Assembly (NCBI GenBank): GCA_018824405.1
Contig: JAHJGO010000029.1
Coordinates: 1 to 51,619 of the forward strand
Source: Gammaproteobacteria bacterium
Lineage (GTDB): Bacteria; Pseudomonadota; Gammaproteobacteria; Burkholderiales; Sulfuricellaceae
Reading direction: 5' to 3'
Length of the DNA: 51,619 nt
Part shown: one piece after another, positions 1 through 8,193 of the stretch
How positions within the stretch are numbered: position 1 is the first letter of the stretch
How the letters are laid out: every line of letters starts with the position of its first letter
Notes under the pieces: generated by a model
Databases searched by the model: none
What the model was told of the DNA's origin: nothing
The model's input: only the letters and a program-made list of their open reading frames with translations
Translations under genes and position numbers: made by a program

Positions 1-132
1 ACGACTATCACCCACGAGGAGATCGCCATGATCATGTACCGCCTGAATCACCGCCCACGAAAACGACTCAACTGGAAAACCCCTCACGAGGTTTTTATGC
101 AATCATTTAACCGCGTTGCACTTCGTGCTTGA
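1..132 (+). CDS. IS30-family transposase, C-terminal fragment (cut by window edge)
   Basis: Frame 1 is open from the first base to a TGA at 130-132 and encodes the last 43 residues of a transposase. The string contains LNHRPRKRLNWKTPHEVF and ends in VALRA, the usual C-terminus of IS30-family DDE transposases, which is normally the end of the catalytic domain including its final acidic residue region. The 5' part lies outside the window, so I cannot tell whether the element is intact. It reads away from the edge and is followed closely by the element's likely right end. Confidence 0.8.
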   Translation, partial: TTITHEEIAMIMYRLNHRPRKRLNWKTPHEVFMQSFNRVALRA

Positions 133-139
133 ATCCGCC
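1..139 (+). mobile_element. Right end of an IS30-family insertion sequence
   Basis: In IS30-family elements the terminal inverted repeat starts at or just after the transposase stop codon. Here the stretch around 116-139 (ttgcacttcgtgcttgaatc followed by cgcca) has the expected form of that end. The left end and the target-site duplication are outside the window, so the exact boundary is an estimate. Confidence 0.55.
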
Positions 140-279
140 AAATAAATACGCGGACGAAAACGGAAAAGTAGTGGTTCAAAAAACGGATACTTAATGCTGA
201 AGATTTAGAGCAATCTCTAAAGTCATGTGGGTAGAATGTCCTTCTATGCCTCGCGCACCTAATCAATGTGAGCTTCGCT

Positions 280-726
280 ATGCGCCAATATTTTTTTCTT
301 TTCCTGCCGCTGCTGCTGCCCATGAATAGCGAAGCTCATGAGTCGCAAACATGCGCCACAACGATCAGCGAATTGAGAGTTATGCTTGCCGATCAGGCTT
401 TCCCCCTGATATGGGAAGAGACATCGATGAATGATGGGAAACCTCTGGTGGTGTCCATTCGTGAAAACAAAGGAAATATCCTTCTGGAATTCATTAAAAC
501 CAGAGAGGGCCTTTGGGCGGAAAGCGCTGGGGTCATTTGCAAGACAGGAGCGGGTATAGAAACCCGGTTTGCCGGGAAGGATATACGCTTGGGGCCCGCG
601 GCCAACTGGGTTTTGCGCTATGCACTAAGCAATGGTGGAAAGTTCACCCTGACAAGGGTTGGGTCAGAACAGCTGAATATATCGACCAGCGGCTGGAGTG
701 GGATTTTTTCTCCTGGCGCTAAGTAG
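280..726 (+). CDS. Hypothetical secreted protein
   Basis: I do not recognise this protein. The chosen ATG gives a clear Sec signal peptide (MRQYFFLFLPLLLPMNSEA, cleavage likely before HES), which supports export. An in-frame GTG at 268 would add four residues. The mature part is about 130 residues, has two cysteines (in QTCATT and VICKTG) that could form a disulfide, and is rich in short alternating hydrophobic stretches, as in a small beta-rich periplasmic domain. It stands alone between the IS30 remnant and the HD-GYP gene, with no strong ribosome binding site. Function unknown. Confidence 0.55.
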   Translation: MRQYFFLFLPLLLPMNSEAHESQTCATTISELRVMLADQAFPLIWEETSMNDGKPLVVSIRENKGNILLEFIKTREGLWAESAGVICKTGAGIETRFAGKDIRLGPAANWVLRYALSNGGKFTLTRVGSEQLNISTSGWSGIFSPGAK

Positions 727-878
727 CCAGATTTTATTGCAATGTTCCAACTGCCCCCGTCAGCTCAAAGTAATTGAGCCGTCACTATATTTCTGGACGC
801 AGAATTTTATCTGTTGGATGATGCAATGGCCGCATGCGAAATGCGTGTTTTTTGACATTGAACGTAAGGCAGCCATTG

Positions 879-2309
879 ATGCTAATAAAACCAAGTATTA
901 AAACCATCACGGTTAAAAGTCTGGTCAATGTCTTGTCATTCCTTGCACTGATATTGCTGCTGATCACAGGTCTTAATTTCCGTTCGCTCTCTACTCAAGC
1001 CATCGAGAATCAGGCGCTGGCGCATGCCGAACTGGTCAAGGCGGGTCTGACCGCCCACATGAAGGCAGACATTATGGATCGGCGTGACTACTATCTGGAC
1101 GAGATCAAGGGTTTGCACCACGTTAACTCCCTGAACATTATTCGCGGAGATGTGGTTACGAAGCAGTTTGGCCCGGGCAAGGCCCAGGAGCGGGCCGCAG
1201 ATGGCATCGCCAAACAGGCTTTTGATACCAAAAAACCGGTATTTATTCTTAAAGAGTTTTCGCTCCAACCAACCGCCCGCGTCATCATCCCCTATATAGC
1301 ATCACAACAAGGAGGGCTCAATTGTCTCAGCTGCCATAATGTTGCCGAGGGTACAGTGCTTGGCGGGATAGATATCGAGCTGGATGTCAAAGAGTATCGA
1401 GACCATGCTCTATGGGTAATGGTGGGTTTGCTGGCGTTGTCCATTGTGGCTTTTGCGCTGGTATTTGTGAACACCGCCCGCACCATCAAGAATCATGTTC
1501 AGCAGCCGCTGGAGACGCTTATTGATCACGCCATGACTGCCTACAGGCAGCATCAGCCGGTGAGTCCAGATCAATTCCATAGCCGCGAATTTTCCAATGT
1601 CGCCGATGAGATTAACCTCTTCAATACAGAGATTATTGCCCATCAGGACATGCTGCAAAAAAAGAATCAAGAACTGCTCGCCCTCAATGACGAAATCGAA
1701 AGCACGCTGCGAGAGACCATCTACACCATGGGTGTTATCGAAGAGAAACGATCCCATGAGACCGCCAATCATACCCGGCGCGTTTCGCTCTTCAGCCAGC
1801 TACTGGCGCAGAAGGCGGAGTTGACGCCGAGAGAGGTGGAGTTGATCACCGCAGCATCTCCTCTGCATGATATTGGCAAACTCGGGATTCCCGATGATGT
1901 ATTGATGAAGCCCGGGCGCTTCACCGAAGACGAGCGTAATGTCATGATGAACCACCCCGCTATCGGTTACGCCATGTTGAAGCACTCGCAGCGTGACACT
2001 TTGGTTGCGGCCGGCATTATTGCCTACCAGCACCAGGAGAAGTGGGATGGCAGCGGCTATCCGCAGGGATTGGCCGGTGAAAATATTCATATCTTTGGCC
2101 GCATCGTGGCGCTGGCCGATGTCTTTGATGCGCTCTATTCGCCACGCATTTATAAAGAAGCGTGGTCAGTCGAAAAAGTGGTTGAATGGCTTGGCGAACA
2201 GCGCGGCATACATTTTGATCCACGGCTGGTGGATATATTCCTCGCAAATATCGATGAGTTTGTGGCGGTCTACAATCGGTACCCGGCAGATAAAGAAACT
2301 GAAATGTAA
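879..2309 (+). CDS. Membrane heme-c sensor (Tll0287-like) / HD-GYP cyclic-di-GMP phosphodiesterase
   Basis: Predicted sensor that hydrolyses cyclic-di-GMP. Residues 13-33 form a membrane helix. A periplasmic region of about 145 residues follows and carries a c-type heme motif CLSCH at 149-153, as in Tll0287/DUF3365 sensor domains. A second helix lies at about 178-198, then a linker with coiled-coil character (250-290). The HD-GYP domain covers about 290-470, with the HD pair at 330-331 in HDIGK and HQEKWDGSGYP at 385-395, so the metal and substrate residues look intact. The start at 879 is chosen because a TAAGG box lies about 10 bases upstream and the helix then begins near the N-terminus; an ATG at 834 would add 15 unlikely residues. 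The signal sensed is probably redox state or a heme ligand; that part is inference. Confidence 0.85.
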   Translation: MLIKPSIKTITVKSLVNVLSFLALILLLITGLNFRSLSTQAIENQALAHAELVKAGLTAHMKADIMDRRDYYLDEIKGLHHVNSLNIIRGDVVTKQFGPGKAQERAADGIAKQAFDTKKPVFILKEFSLQPTARVIIPYIASQQGGLNCLSCHNVAEGTVLGGIDIELDVKEYRDHALWVMVGLLALSIVAFALVFVNTARTIKNHVQQPLETLIDHAMTAYRQHQPVSPDQFHSREFSNVADEINLFNTEIIAHQDMLQKKNQELLALNDEIESTLRETIYTMGVIEEKRSHETANHTRRVSLFSQLLAQKAELTPREVELITAASPLHDIGKLGIPDDVLMKPGRFTEDERNVMMNHPAIGYAMLKHSQRDTLVAAGIIAYQHQEKWDGSGYPQGLAGENIHIFGRIVALADVFDALYSPRIYKEAWSVEKVVEWLGEQRGIHFDPRLVDIFLANIDEFVAVYNRYPADKETEM

Positions 2310-2769
2310 TTTAAGAAAGAGCCTGGTTTGGCTGCCCCGCGCTTCGCTATCACGTTGCCCTCCCCCAAAAAACTGATGGTTAACTATTCTTCATCCGCAA
2401 TGGATAAATAGAGGGCTATATTCTGAACACGTGATCAGATATTTACCAAATGCAATAACGCCTGCGTCAACAGTATTTTTACAGCAACGCATCTCTCGGC
2501 AGTTATTTGCCGGTCACGATAGCCATTTTTAGTGACACGAGGCTTTCCGATTAATGCGCTGCCTGGCGGCGAATTAATTTGCGTCCCTTCGATGGCGCTG
2601 AAAATTGACGAACAACTCAGGGCAATAAATTTGTACCTGAATACCTTTAGTGCGCAGCCAGCTGCGCAATTTCGCATCAACCCGATATTCCGTTGATTGA
2701 TGTTTGGTTCAACGGCCAGGCAAGCCTGATGGTGCTTATTGGGATGCAAATCTTGAAAAGGAATAAATC
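2310..2769. other. Gene-poor gap of 460 bases
   Basis: No gene is recognised here. A 104-codon reading frame on the minus strand (2435-2749) matches no family I know and has no ribosome binding site. A perfect 8-bp-arm inverted repeat (TGCGCAGC, 2 bases, GCTGCGCA) lies at 2651-2668, about 100 bases before the bactofilin gene. The gap probably holds the bactofilin promoter, but I see no convincing -35/-10 pair. Confidence 0.4.
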
Positions 2770-3363
2770 ATGTTTAAAAACTTTATGCACGCTACAGCCA
2801 AAAACAACTTCAATGAAGCCGACCATCAGGCCTCGGAACCATCCAAGGCTCCGGTAGAAATCAAGCCAGAGACCCAGGCGCTCTCGCCAAAAGCTGCGCC
2901 GAGTAAGGAAGGCAATAAACTGATCGTGGGGCCAAATATCAAGCTTAAAGGCCTGGAAATTACCGATTGCGAAATTCTGGTAGTCGAAGGCAGCGTCGAA
3001 GCCTCGATGAATAGCCGGGACATTCGCATCGCTGAAGGCGGAGTTTTTTCCGGCAAGGCTGAAATTGATGTAGCAGAAGTAAGGGGGTTGTTCGAGGGAG
3101 AGTTAACTGCGAGCAAAAAATTGGTGATACATGCAACAGGGAAAGTGACCGGAAAAATTCGCTATGGCGCATTAACCATAGAAGAAGGGGGAGTGCTTTC
3201 AGGAGATGTGGCCGCAATAATCAAAGACACGCAAACCCCCAAAACGGTGCCCATTGCCGAGCCGCTGAAAGCGGTGCCAGTTCCATCTGAAACACCCGAA
3301 TTCAAGCATATCCATGCGTCCTCTGTCCTGGGTCGTACACCACTGGGGGGGCGGAAAAACTAA
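2770..3363 (+). CDS. Bactofilin (polymer-forming cytoskeletal protein)
   Basis: Bactofilins polymerise without nucleotide into filaments that place cell-wall enzymes or other machinery. Residues 1-48 are a disordered, charged and proline-rich tail. The core is at about 50-150 (KLIVGPNIKLKG, VVEGSVEAS, GGVFSGKAEIDVAEVRG, GKVTGKIRYG, GGVLSGDV), with the glycine/valine-rich repeat of a right-handed beta helix. A second proline-rich tail follows to residue 197. An AAAGGA box sits before the ATG. It is a lone gene; no M23 peptidase partner, which often accompanies bactofilins, is beside it. A hairpin with a T-rich tail follows. Confidence 0.88.
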   Translation: MFKNFMHATAKNNFNEADHQASEPSKAPVEIKPETQALSPKAAPSKEGNKLIVGPNIKLKGLEITDCEILVVEGSVEASMNSRDIRIAEGGVFSGKAEIDVAEVRGLFEGELTASKKLVIHATGKVTGKIRYGALTIEEGGVLSGDVAAIIKDTQTPKTVPIAEPLKAVPVPSETPEFKHIHASSVLGRTPLGGRKN

Positions 3364-3419
3364 CGGCCGGGTTGCTAGCTTGGGGTGGGATAAATAGCAT
3401 CGCGGCACACTCTAAAATC

Positions 3420-3454
3420 AACGGCTCAGAGATGGCTCTGGGCTGTTATTTATT
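3420..3454 (+). terminator. Rho-independent terminator after the bactofilin gene
   Basis: AACGGCTCAGAG pairs with CTCTGGGCTGTT across a 4-base loop, a stem of about 12 pairs including two G-T pairs, and is followed by ATTTATTT. It lies 57 bases after the bactofilin stop, in the right orientation for that gene. It also separates the gene from the convergent nhaA pseudogene. Confidence 0.6.
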
Positions 3455-3466
3455 TCAAATGCGCAA

Positions 3467-4279
3467 CTATTTTTCCTTGCGATTGCCCGATCCAAAATAG
3501 AGCCAGTTCATGCCTTGCGGCCTCTTTCCCCAACCCAGTTTCAGGATCAGCCAGCCGCCGCCGCTGATGCCTATGAATTTCCCCACCACCAGGCCTAACA
3601 TGACGCGCCAGGGTGACGGGCGCACTAATCGAAGTGGCAAAATCAATGCGGCTGAAATCAATTCCTGCGTTGGCTAGCGCAAAAATGGGAATGATCATAA
3701 AAATGACCCAGGTGCTGAGCCCGTGTTCCATTCGTTGCAAGGGCGGTTGAGCAGTCTTGGAAGCCCTTTCCACGTTCTCAGCGATGGTTGCCATGCGGTG
3801 GTTGCTCGGCGGGTGGTCTGGTGCTTCAGGGTCGAGAACGGCGGCATGAAACCCCTGCCCGAGTTCCTGCAGGCGCTGGCTAAACTGTCCGGGTGAAAAA
3901 GCGAGTCTTGCCGGTATGGTGAGCGCTAGCAGAATGCCAGCCACCGTGGCGTGAAGGTCGCTCAGCAGCGTCAGGTACCTCCGCGTGATGCCAGCTAGAA
4001 TGTAGGGCAGGGCTGCATCATGCGGGGAGGAGCGTTCTCCGACCAGGATTTTCCACTTGATTTCCAGCCCGACCAGCAGGAAGAACAGCGCCATGGATTG
4101 TTCCCGGAAATGATGGAACCCATCTCCCCATTGCGAATTTGCGATCAGGAGAGTGGCAGCGTGGTGCCGATCAGGATGATGCCGCCGGCCGTGGTGCGGC
4201 GAAGAAAATGCTCGAATGAGTTGAGAACCTGCTCGAACAGGGGTTCCAGTGGGTACAGAAAGTTATAGTTTTTGCTCAT
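3467..4279 (-). pseudogene. nhaA: Decayed Na+/H+ antiporter NhaA
   Basis: The remains of an NhaA antiporter are spread over two frames. The start at 4279 opens MSKNYNFLYPLEPLFEQVL and continues to a stop after TTLPLS. A frameshift near 4150 moves the reading to LIANSQWGDGFHHFREQS and then MALFFLLVGLEIKWKILVGE, a classic NhaA stretch. After LPYILAGI the reading jumps to LSDLHATVAGILLALTIPAR, so the central helices, including the GIPMATDIAFALG region with the essential aspartates, are deleted. A second frameshift near 3610-3660 moves LGLVVGKFIGI into another frame, and the C-terminal helices are missing. At least three independent lesions rule out function. In the family the intact protein is about 390-440 residues. 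Confidence 0.9.
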
Positions 4280-4339
4280 ATGTTTGCCTGGCTATTCCGC
4301 GTTTGTGAGAGCGAAAAATGGCTATCTGGATAAGGGGTT

Positions 4340-4999
4340 TTATTTGGCTGGACGCTGGTCCAGTAGATCCTTTGCATCCCTGGCGCTGAGGTATTTCCAT
4401 GGCAAGGGAAGCAGGCCGGGCACACGCTCCATATATCGGCGATATATATTTCCGTGGTAAATCAGTAATTTATTCTCCTCCAGCCTGGATCCGATCACGA
4501 AATAGAGTGTAATCATTACGCCGGACAGTAGCATCGAGGCATTCATGTCTCGCGTCCACACCAGAATCAGCCCAAAGAAATACCAGGGGTGGCGGACAAA
4601 GCGATGGAACGGGGAGAGATGGAAATGCTCCTGGTCTTCTGCGCTCCGCGTGTGCGAGCGTAACTGGCGCAGGCCCAGAAACTCCTGGGTATCGTAATAT
4701 TTCAGCGAACGGACGAAGCCCAGACAGGCCAGAAGCGCAAGCCCGTTCGCAACCCACGCCCCAGCGCCTTGCCACTGCCATAGCGCCGGGCCTGGATGCT
4801 GAAACATGTGCCACAGGATCGGTAATAGCAAAAGAACCGACAAGGCGTTGAACGCCAGCCGGTAAGCTGGCATCAGTTCAGGGCGGGCGGCTGCCACACG
4901 GCGCTTGATCCCAAGTGAAGCCAGAATGGAATGCAGGACAAAATAAGCCAGCCAGTAACATAGCAACAATGCGAGATTATTCCAGGCAGAATCAGTCAT
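4340..4999 (-). CDS. Integral membrane methyltransferase of the isoprenylcysteine/NnrU/phospholipid methyltransferase type
   Basis: A 219-residue membrane protein with about five hydrophobic helices. The C-terminal half has the signature of the ICMT-like membrane methyltransferases: RFVRHPWYFFGLILVW, then GSRLEENKLL and YRRYMERVPGLLP, where the RHPxY and (E)E residues bind S-adenosylmethionine. The family includes NnrU, MddA (methanethiol methyltransferase) and isoprenylcysteine methyltransferases, and the substrate cannot be told from sequence alone. A clear AGGAGAAAG box precedes the ATG at 4999. It sits between the nhaA pseudogene and tRNA-Val and has no operon partner. Confidence 0.72.
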   Translation of the reverse strand: MTDSAWNNLALLLCYWLAYFVLHSILASLGIKRRVAAARPELMPAYRLAFNALSVLLLLPILWHMFQHPGPALWQWQGAGAWVANGLALLACLGFVRSLKYYDTQEFLGLRQLRSHTRSAEDQEHFHLSPFHRFVRHPWYFFGLILVWTRDMNASMLLSGVMITLYFVIGSRLEENKLLIYHGNIYRRYMERVPGLLPLPWKYLSARDAKDLLDQRPAK

Positions 5000-5071
5000 G
5001 ACTTTCTCCTGTTGTTAAAGATGCTTTCCGGAAATATATCCGGCTTTTTCTGGAATTGCGCTGAAGGAATG

Positions 5072-5100
5072 AAAAAGGGGTCAGGAAAAGCCTGACCCCT
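5072..5100 (-). terminator. Rho-independent terminator of tRNA-Val
   Basis: AGGGGTCAGG (5076-5085) and CCTGACCCCT (5091-5100) form a perfect 10-pair stem with a 5-base loop. Read on the minus strand it is followed by TTTTTC. It begins 10 bases after the 3' end of tRNA-Val. Confidence 0.85.
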
Positions 5101-5109
5101 TTCATGATT

Positions 5110-5184
5110 TGGTGGGCGATACTGGGTTCGAACCAGTGACCCCTGCCGTGTGAAGGCAGTGCTCTACCGCTGAGCTAACCGCCC
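5110..5184 (-). tRNA. tRNA-Val (anticodon CAC)
   Basis: A 75-base cloverleaf with the 3' CCA encoded. The acceptor stem GGGCGGT pairs with ATCGCCC. The anticodon stem CTGCC/GGCAG encloses the loop TTCACAC, giving anticodon CAC for valine GUG codons. The T arm contains GGTTCGAACC. It is a single-gene unit with a consensus promoter upstream (5223-5251) and a terminator directly downstream, and it lies at the boundary between the decayed region and core genes. Confidence 0.96.
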
Positions 5185-5222
5185 AAAATGGACCATTATG
5201 GTATGGCCCACTGAGGGCGCGA

Positions 5223-5251
5223 ATTATGCCTTTTATAGGCGGGGGCGTCAA
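5223..5251 (-). promoter_or_regulatory. Sigma-70-type promoter of tRNA-Val
   Basis: On the minus strand, TTGACG (5251-5246), a 17-base spacer and CATAAT (5228-5223) are followed by a GC-rich discriminator TCGCGCC, typical of stable-RNA promoters under stringent control. The start would fall near 5216, about 30 bases before the mature tRNA. I see nothing further in the rest of the gap up to the channel gene at 5519. Confidence 0.8.
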
Positions 5252-5518
5252 ATGCTGAAGCACTTGTTTTAACAGCATCTCTTTCACTCCATTTATATTG
5301 TTTTGATGGCGCAGGCTAGCCTGGGTGTGCCTTGGTGTGGTGTGCGATGGAATAAGCAGTCAAAGCCGGCAAACAGCAAACATATCAATGGTGTTCATGT
5401 TGAAAGATTCTGGAGACTGGACAAATAGATGGAGGCAATCGCATGGCCAGCTTGTGAACGCGCCAAGGTCATGATTCATAGTAAAATCTGGCGAGAATGC
5501 TATAAATGGAGAAGGTGG

Positions 5519-6361
5519 ATGGCTATTGATTTTCGCCGCTGGCTCGGAATGGGCGGTGTCCCACCACATGATCGTCCGCAAGCTTATGTGTGGGAACAGC
5601 GGCTGCACTGGGTTATGGTCGCGGTTGCTTTGCTGGTAATTCCATCTTTTTATCTGGAAATGCTACAGGATGGGGATTCCTTGCCGGGTTTGGGTGTGGA
5701 GCTGGATTTGTTCATTTTTCTCGCTTTCGGCTTGGAAACTCTGTGGATGTTGTATCTCTGCCATCACAAAAAGCTATATCTCAAATACAACTGGCTGAAC
5801 GTGCTGATTATTCTTGGTTCTGGCTTGAGCCTGCTAGGGTTACCCGCCCAATGGCTCCCTTTGGTGCGACTGCTGAGAGTTGCTTACGTTGCGCTGGCCC
5901 TGACGCGGATTTTTGCCTCGCTGCGCCTGCTGCTCTCTGCAAGAGCTGTGCCTTATGCCTTCGTGCTTGGCATCGCCACGCTGCTTGTGTCAGGAGCCGG
6001 ATTTTACTTGCTGGAGCCGACGACACACACTTTTGGTGAAGGCTTGTGGCTGGCTTTTATCACCGGCGCCACCGTAGGCTACGGTGATTTTGTTCCAACT
6101 ACCACCGCTGCACGTATTTTTGCCGTGATTATGGTAATTGTCGGATTTACCGTTTTTTCGCTGGTAACTGCGAGTATTTCCGCCTTCTTCGTAGGTGAGG
6201 ATGAAAAAAAGCTGCGCCGCGAAATGCATCATGATATTCAGGAGTTGCGCCGCGAAATAGCCGAGTTGCGCTCGGCGTTGCAGTTGCGCGAGGTGGTTCT
6301 GCCCGTTGCAAAAAATGCAGCGGGCCAGCCTGAGTCCGGAATGTCAACACGGATTGGTTAA
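5519..6361 (+). CDS. Voltage-gated-type potassium channel protein
   Basis: A six-helix ion channel subunit. Helices run from about residue 28 to 225. A helix with regularly spaced arginines (about 115-139, RLLRVAYVALALTRIFASLRLLL) resembles a voltage sensor. The pore loop carries TVGYGD at 185-190, the potassium selectivity filter. The cytoplasmic tail (228-256, KKLRREMHHDIQELRREIAELRS) is a short coiled coil likely to hold the tetramer together, and there is no RCK/TrkA-N domain. I chose the ATG at 5519 because GGAGAAGG sits just upstream. Earlier in-frame starts (5429, 5471) lack such a site and would add a charged extension. Confidence 0.88.
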   Translation: MAIDFRRWLGMGGVPPHDRPQAYVWEQRLHWVMVAVALLVIPSFYLEMLQDGDSLPGLGVELDLFIFLAFGLETLWMLYLCHHKKLYLKYNWLNVLIILGSGLSLLGLPAQWLPLVRLLRVAYVALALTRIFASLRLLLSARAVPYAFVLGIATLLVSGAGFYLLEPTTHTFGEGLWLAFITGATVGYGDFVPTTTAARIFAVIMVIVGFTVFSLVTASISAFFVGEDEKKLRREMHHDIQELRREIAELRSALQLREVVLPVAKNAAGQPESGMSTRIG

Positions 6362-6375
6362 ACCTTTGTCGGTCA

Positions 6376-6384
6376 TGCTAAAAT
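6376..6384 (+). promoter_or_regulatory. Possible extended -10 promoter for glyA
   Basis: TGCTAAAAT matches an extended -10 element (TGnTAnAAT-like). No good -35 box lies at the usual distance, which is acceptable for extended -10 promoters. Transcription would start near 6391, leaving a leader of under 30 bases before glyA, too short for a riboswitch. Confidence 0.35.
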
Positions 6385-6417
6385 TCCCGTTTTTTCCAAG
6401 TCGAGTGAAAGAGCACC

Positions 6418-7665
6418 ATGTTCAGCGCAAAACACACCCTTGCAAGCGATGATCCCGAACTGTGGCAGGCGATTGAGCAGGAGCGCCAGCGCCAGGAAGA
6501 TCATATCGAGCTGATTGCCTCCGAAAACTACACCAGTCCTGCAGTGATGGAGGCGCAGGGCTCTGTGCTGACCAACAAGTACGCAGAAGGCTATCCCGGC
6601 AAGCGCTACTATGGCGGCTGCGAGTATGTCGACATTGCTGAGCAGTTGGCCATCGACCGGGTCAAGAAACTGTTCGGCGCCGAAGCCGCCAACGTGCAGC
6701 CCAATTCCGGTTCCCAGGCCAATCAGGCCGTGTTCATGGCCTTCCTCAAGCCCGGCGATACCATCATGGGAATGAGCCTGGCCGAGGGTGGCCATCTCAC
6801 CCACGGCATGGCGCTCAACATGAGCGGCAAATGGTTCAATGTTGTGGCATATGGTCTGAATGAAAAAGAAGAGATCGATTACGACCGCATGGAAGCACTG
6901 GCGCATGAGCATAAGCCGAAACTGATTATCGCCGGCGCATCGGCTTATTCATTGAAGATCGACTTCGAGCGCTTTGCCAAGGTGGCCAAGGCTGTTGGCG
7001 CAATTTTCATGGTGGACATGGCGCACTATGCGGGGTTGATTGCTGCTGGCGTTTATCCCAACCCGGTGCCGCACGCCGACGTCGTGACCACCACCACTCA
7101 CAAAACACTGCGGGGGCCAAGAGGTGGCGTCGTCCTGATGAAGGCAGAGCACGAAAAGGCCATCAATTCGGCCATCTTTCCCGGATTGCAGGGTGGGCCG
7201 CTCATGCACGTCATCGCTGGCAAGGCGGTGGCTTTCAGGGAAGCCGCGAGCAAGGATTTCAAGCATTACCAGGAGCAGGTGATCGCCAATGCGCTGGTGA
7301 TGTGCAAGGTGCTCACCGAGCGAGGCTTGCGCATCATTTCGGGCCGCACCGAGTCGCATGTTTTCCTGGTTGACCTGCGTGCCATGAAACTCACCGGAAA
7401 GGAAGCCGAAGCTGCGCTGGGCAAGGCACACATCACGGTGAACAAGAACGCCATCCCCAACGACCCGGAAAAGCCTTTCGTCACCAGCGGAATCCGCCTC
7501 GGTACTCCGGCCATGACCACGCGCGGCTTCAGGGAAATCGAAGCCGAGCATCTGGCCAATCTGATCGCCGATGTGCTGGCCGCTCCCAACGATGAAGCCG
7601 TGCTGTCGCGCGTGGCCAAAGAAGCCAAGGCGATGTGCGCCAAGTTTCCGGTTTATGGGGCGTAA
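6418..7665 (+). CDS. glyA: Serine hydroxymethyltransferase
   Basis: Interconverts serine plus tetrahydrofolate with glycine plus 5,10-methylenetetrahydrofolate, the main source of one-carbon units. It is a cytosolic PLP enzyme of 415 residues (E. coli 417). [28 protein letters not shown] and the PLP lysine in [14 protein letters not shown] (K229) are present, along with [11 protein letters not shown], so the enzyme looks fully active. It leads the glyA-nrdR-rib gene order that is common in betaproteobacteria. A gap of 74 bases holding a heptad-phased inverted repeat separates it from nrdR. Confidence 0.98.
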   Translation: MFSAKHTLASDDPELWQAIEQERQRQEDHIELIASENYTSPAVMEAQGSVLTNKYAEGYPGKRYYGGCEYVDIAEQLAIDRVKKLFGAEAANVQPNSGSQANQAVFMAFLKPGDTIMGMSLAEGGHLTHGMALNMSGKWFNVVAYGLNEKEEIDYDRMEALAHEHKPKLIIAGASAYSLKIDFERFAKVAKAVGAIFMVDMAHYAGLIAAGVYPNPVPHADVVTTTTHKTLRGPRGGVVLMKAEHEKAINSAIFPGLQGGPLMHVIAGKAVAFREAASKDFKHYQEQVIANALVMCKVLTERGLRIISGRTESHVFLVDLRAMKLTGKEAEAALGKAHITVNKNAIPNDPEKPFVTSGIRLGTPAMTTRGFREIEAEHLANLIADVLAAPNDEAVLSRVAKEAKAMCAKFPVYGA

Positions 7666-7668
7666 AAT

Positions 7669-7734
7669 GTGAAGAGTGAAGGGTGACGCGAGGCGGTTTG
7701 CTGCGATTCACCTTTCACCTTTCGCCTTTCACAT
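7669..7734. repeat. Heptad-phased inverted repeat (element A)
   Basis: The left arm is three 7-mers: GTGAAGA (7669-7675), GTGAAGG (7676-7682), GTGACGC (7683-7689). The right arm is four 7-mers in the opposite orientation: TTCACCT (7707-7713), TTCACCT (7714-7720), TTCGCCT (7721-7727), TTCACAT (7728-7734). The arms are imperfectly complementary and could form a long irregular hairpin. The element fills nearly the whole glyA-nrdR gap and ends five bases before the nrdR ATG. Elements B (21171-21223) and C (37630-37692) have the same architecture. Confidence 0.75.
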
Positions 7735-7739
7735 AAAAA

Positions 7740-8189
7740 ATGAAATGTCCTTTCTGCGGCGAAGCCGATACCCAGGTTATTGATTCCCGCGTCAGCGAGG
7801 AAGGCGACAGCGTGCGCCGTCGCCGTCGTTGCGCAAGTTGCGAGAAGCGTTTTACCACCTACGAAACAGCGGAACTCAGAATGCCGGCGGTGGTGAAGCA
7901 GAATGGCAGCCGCGAGGAATTCAGCCGCGAGAAGATCCGCACCAGCTTCATGCGCGCCCTCAACAAGCGTCCGGTTTCTACCAATCTGGTGGATGGTGCC
8001 ATCCAGCATATCGAGCAGAAAATGCTGAGCCTTGGCGAACGTGAAATTCCTTCGCTACAGGTGGGGGAAATGGTGATGAACGAACTGCGCAAGCTGGACA
8101 AGGTGGCCTATATTCGCTTTGCCTCGGTATATCGCAGCTTTGAGGATGTGGATGATTTCCGCGATGCGATCCAGGATCTTGATAAGTAG
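7740..8189 (+). CDS. nrdR: Transcriptional repressor NrdR
   Basis: Represses ribonucleotide reductase genes by sensing ATP/dATP and binding NrdR boxes. It is 149 residues, the standard family size. A zinc ribbon at the N-terminus uses C3, C6, C31 and C34, and the ATP-cone covers about 49-139 ([20 protein letters not shown]). The ATG at 7740 starts the invariant MKCPFC. The gene starts right after repeat element A, leaving no obvious Shine-Dalgarno sequence. It is separated by four bases from ribD, with which it is probably co-transcribed. Confidence 0.97.
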   Translation: MKCPFCGEADTQVIDSRVSEEGDSVRRRRRCASCEKRFTTYETAELRMPAVVKQNGSREEFSREKIRTSFMRALNKRPVSTNLVDGAIQHIEQKMLSLGEREIPSLQVGEMVMNELRKLDKVAYIRFASVYRSFEDVDDFRDAIQDLDK

Positions 8190-8193
8190 CTAG

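Noticed and set aside
2651-2668. Perfect 8-bp-arm palindrome TGCGCAGC..GCTGCGCA
   Set aside because: About one such match is expected by chance in a sequence of this length, and nothing else marks it as an operator.
2435-2749. A 104-codon minus-strand frame in the gap before the bactofilin gene
   Set aside because: No recognisable family, no ribosome binding site and low-complexity cysteine/serine runs. A transposase relic was considered but no motif supports it.
5312-5323. 12-bp palindrome CAGGCTAGCCTG near tRNA-Val
   Set aside because: About a dozen such palindromes are expected by chance in the window, and it is not placed at a promoter.
6362-6417. Glycine or tetrahydrofolate riboswitch before glyA
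   Set aside because: The 56-base gap is too short for either fold, and no conserved blocks are present.
7669-7734. Miniature CRISPR-like array
   Set aside because: The 7-base units are contiguous without spacers and occur in two opposed arms. There are no cas genes in the window.
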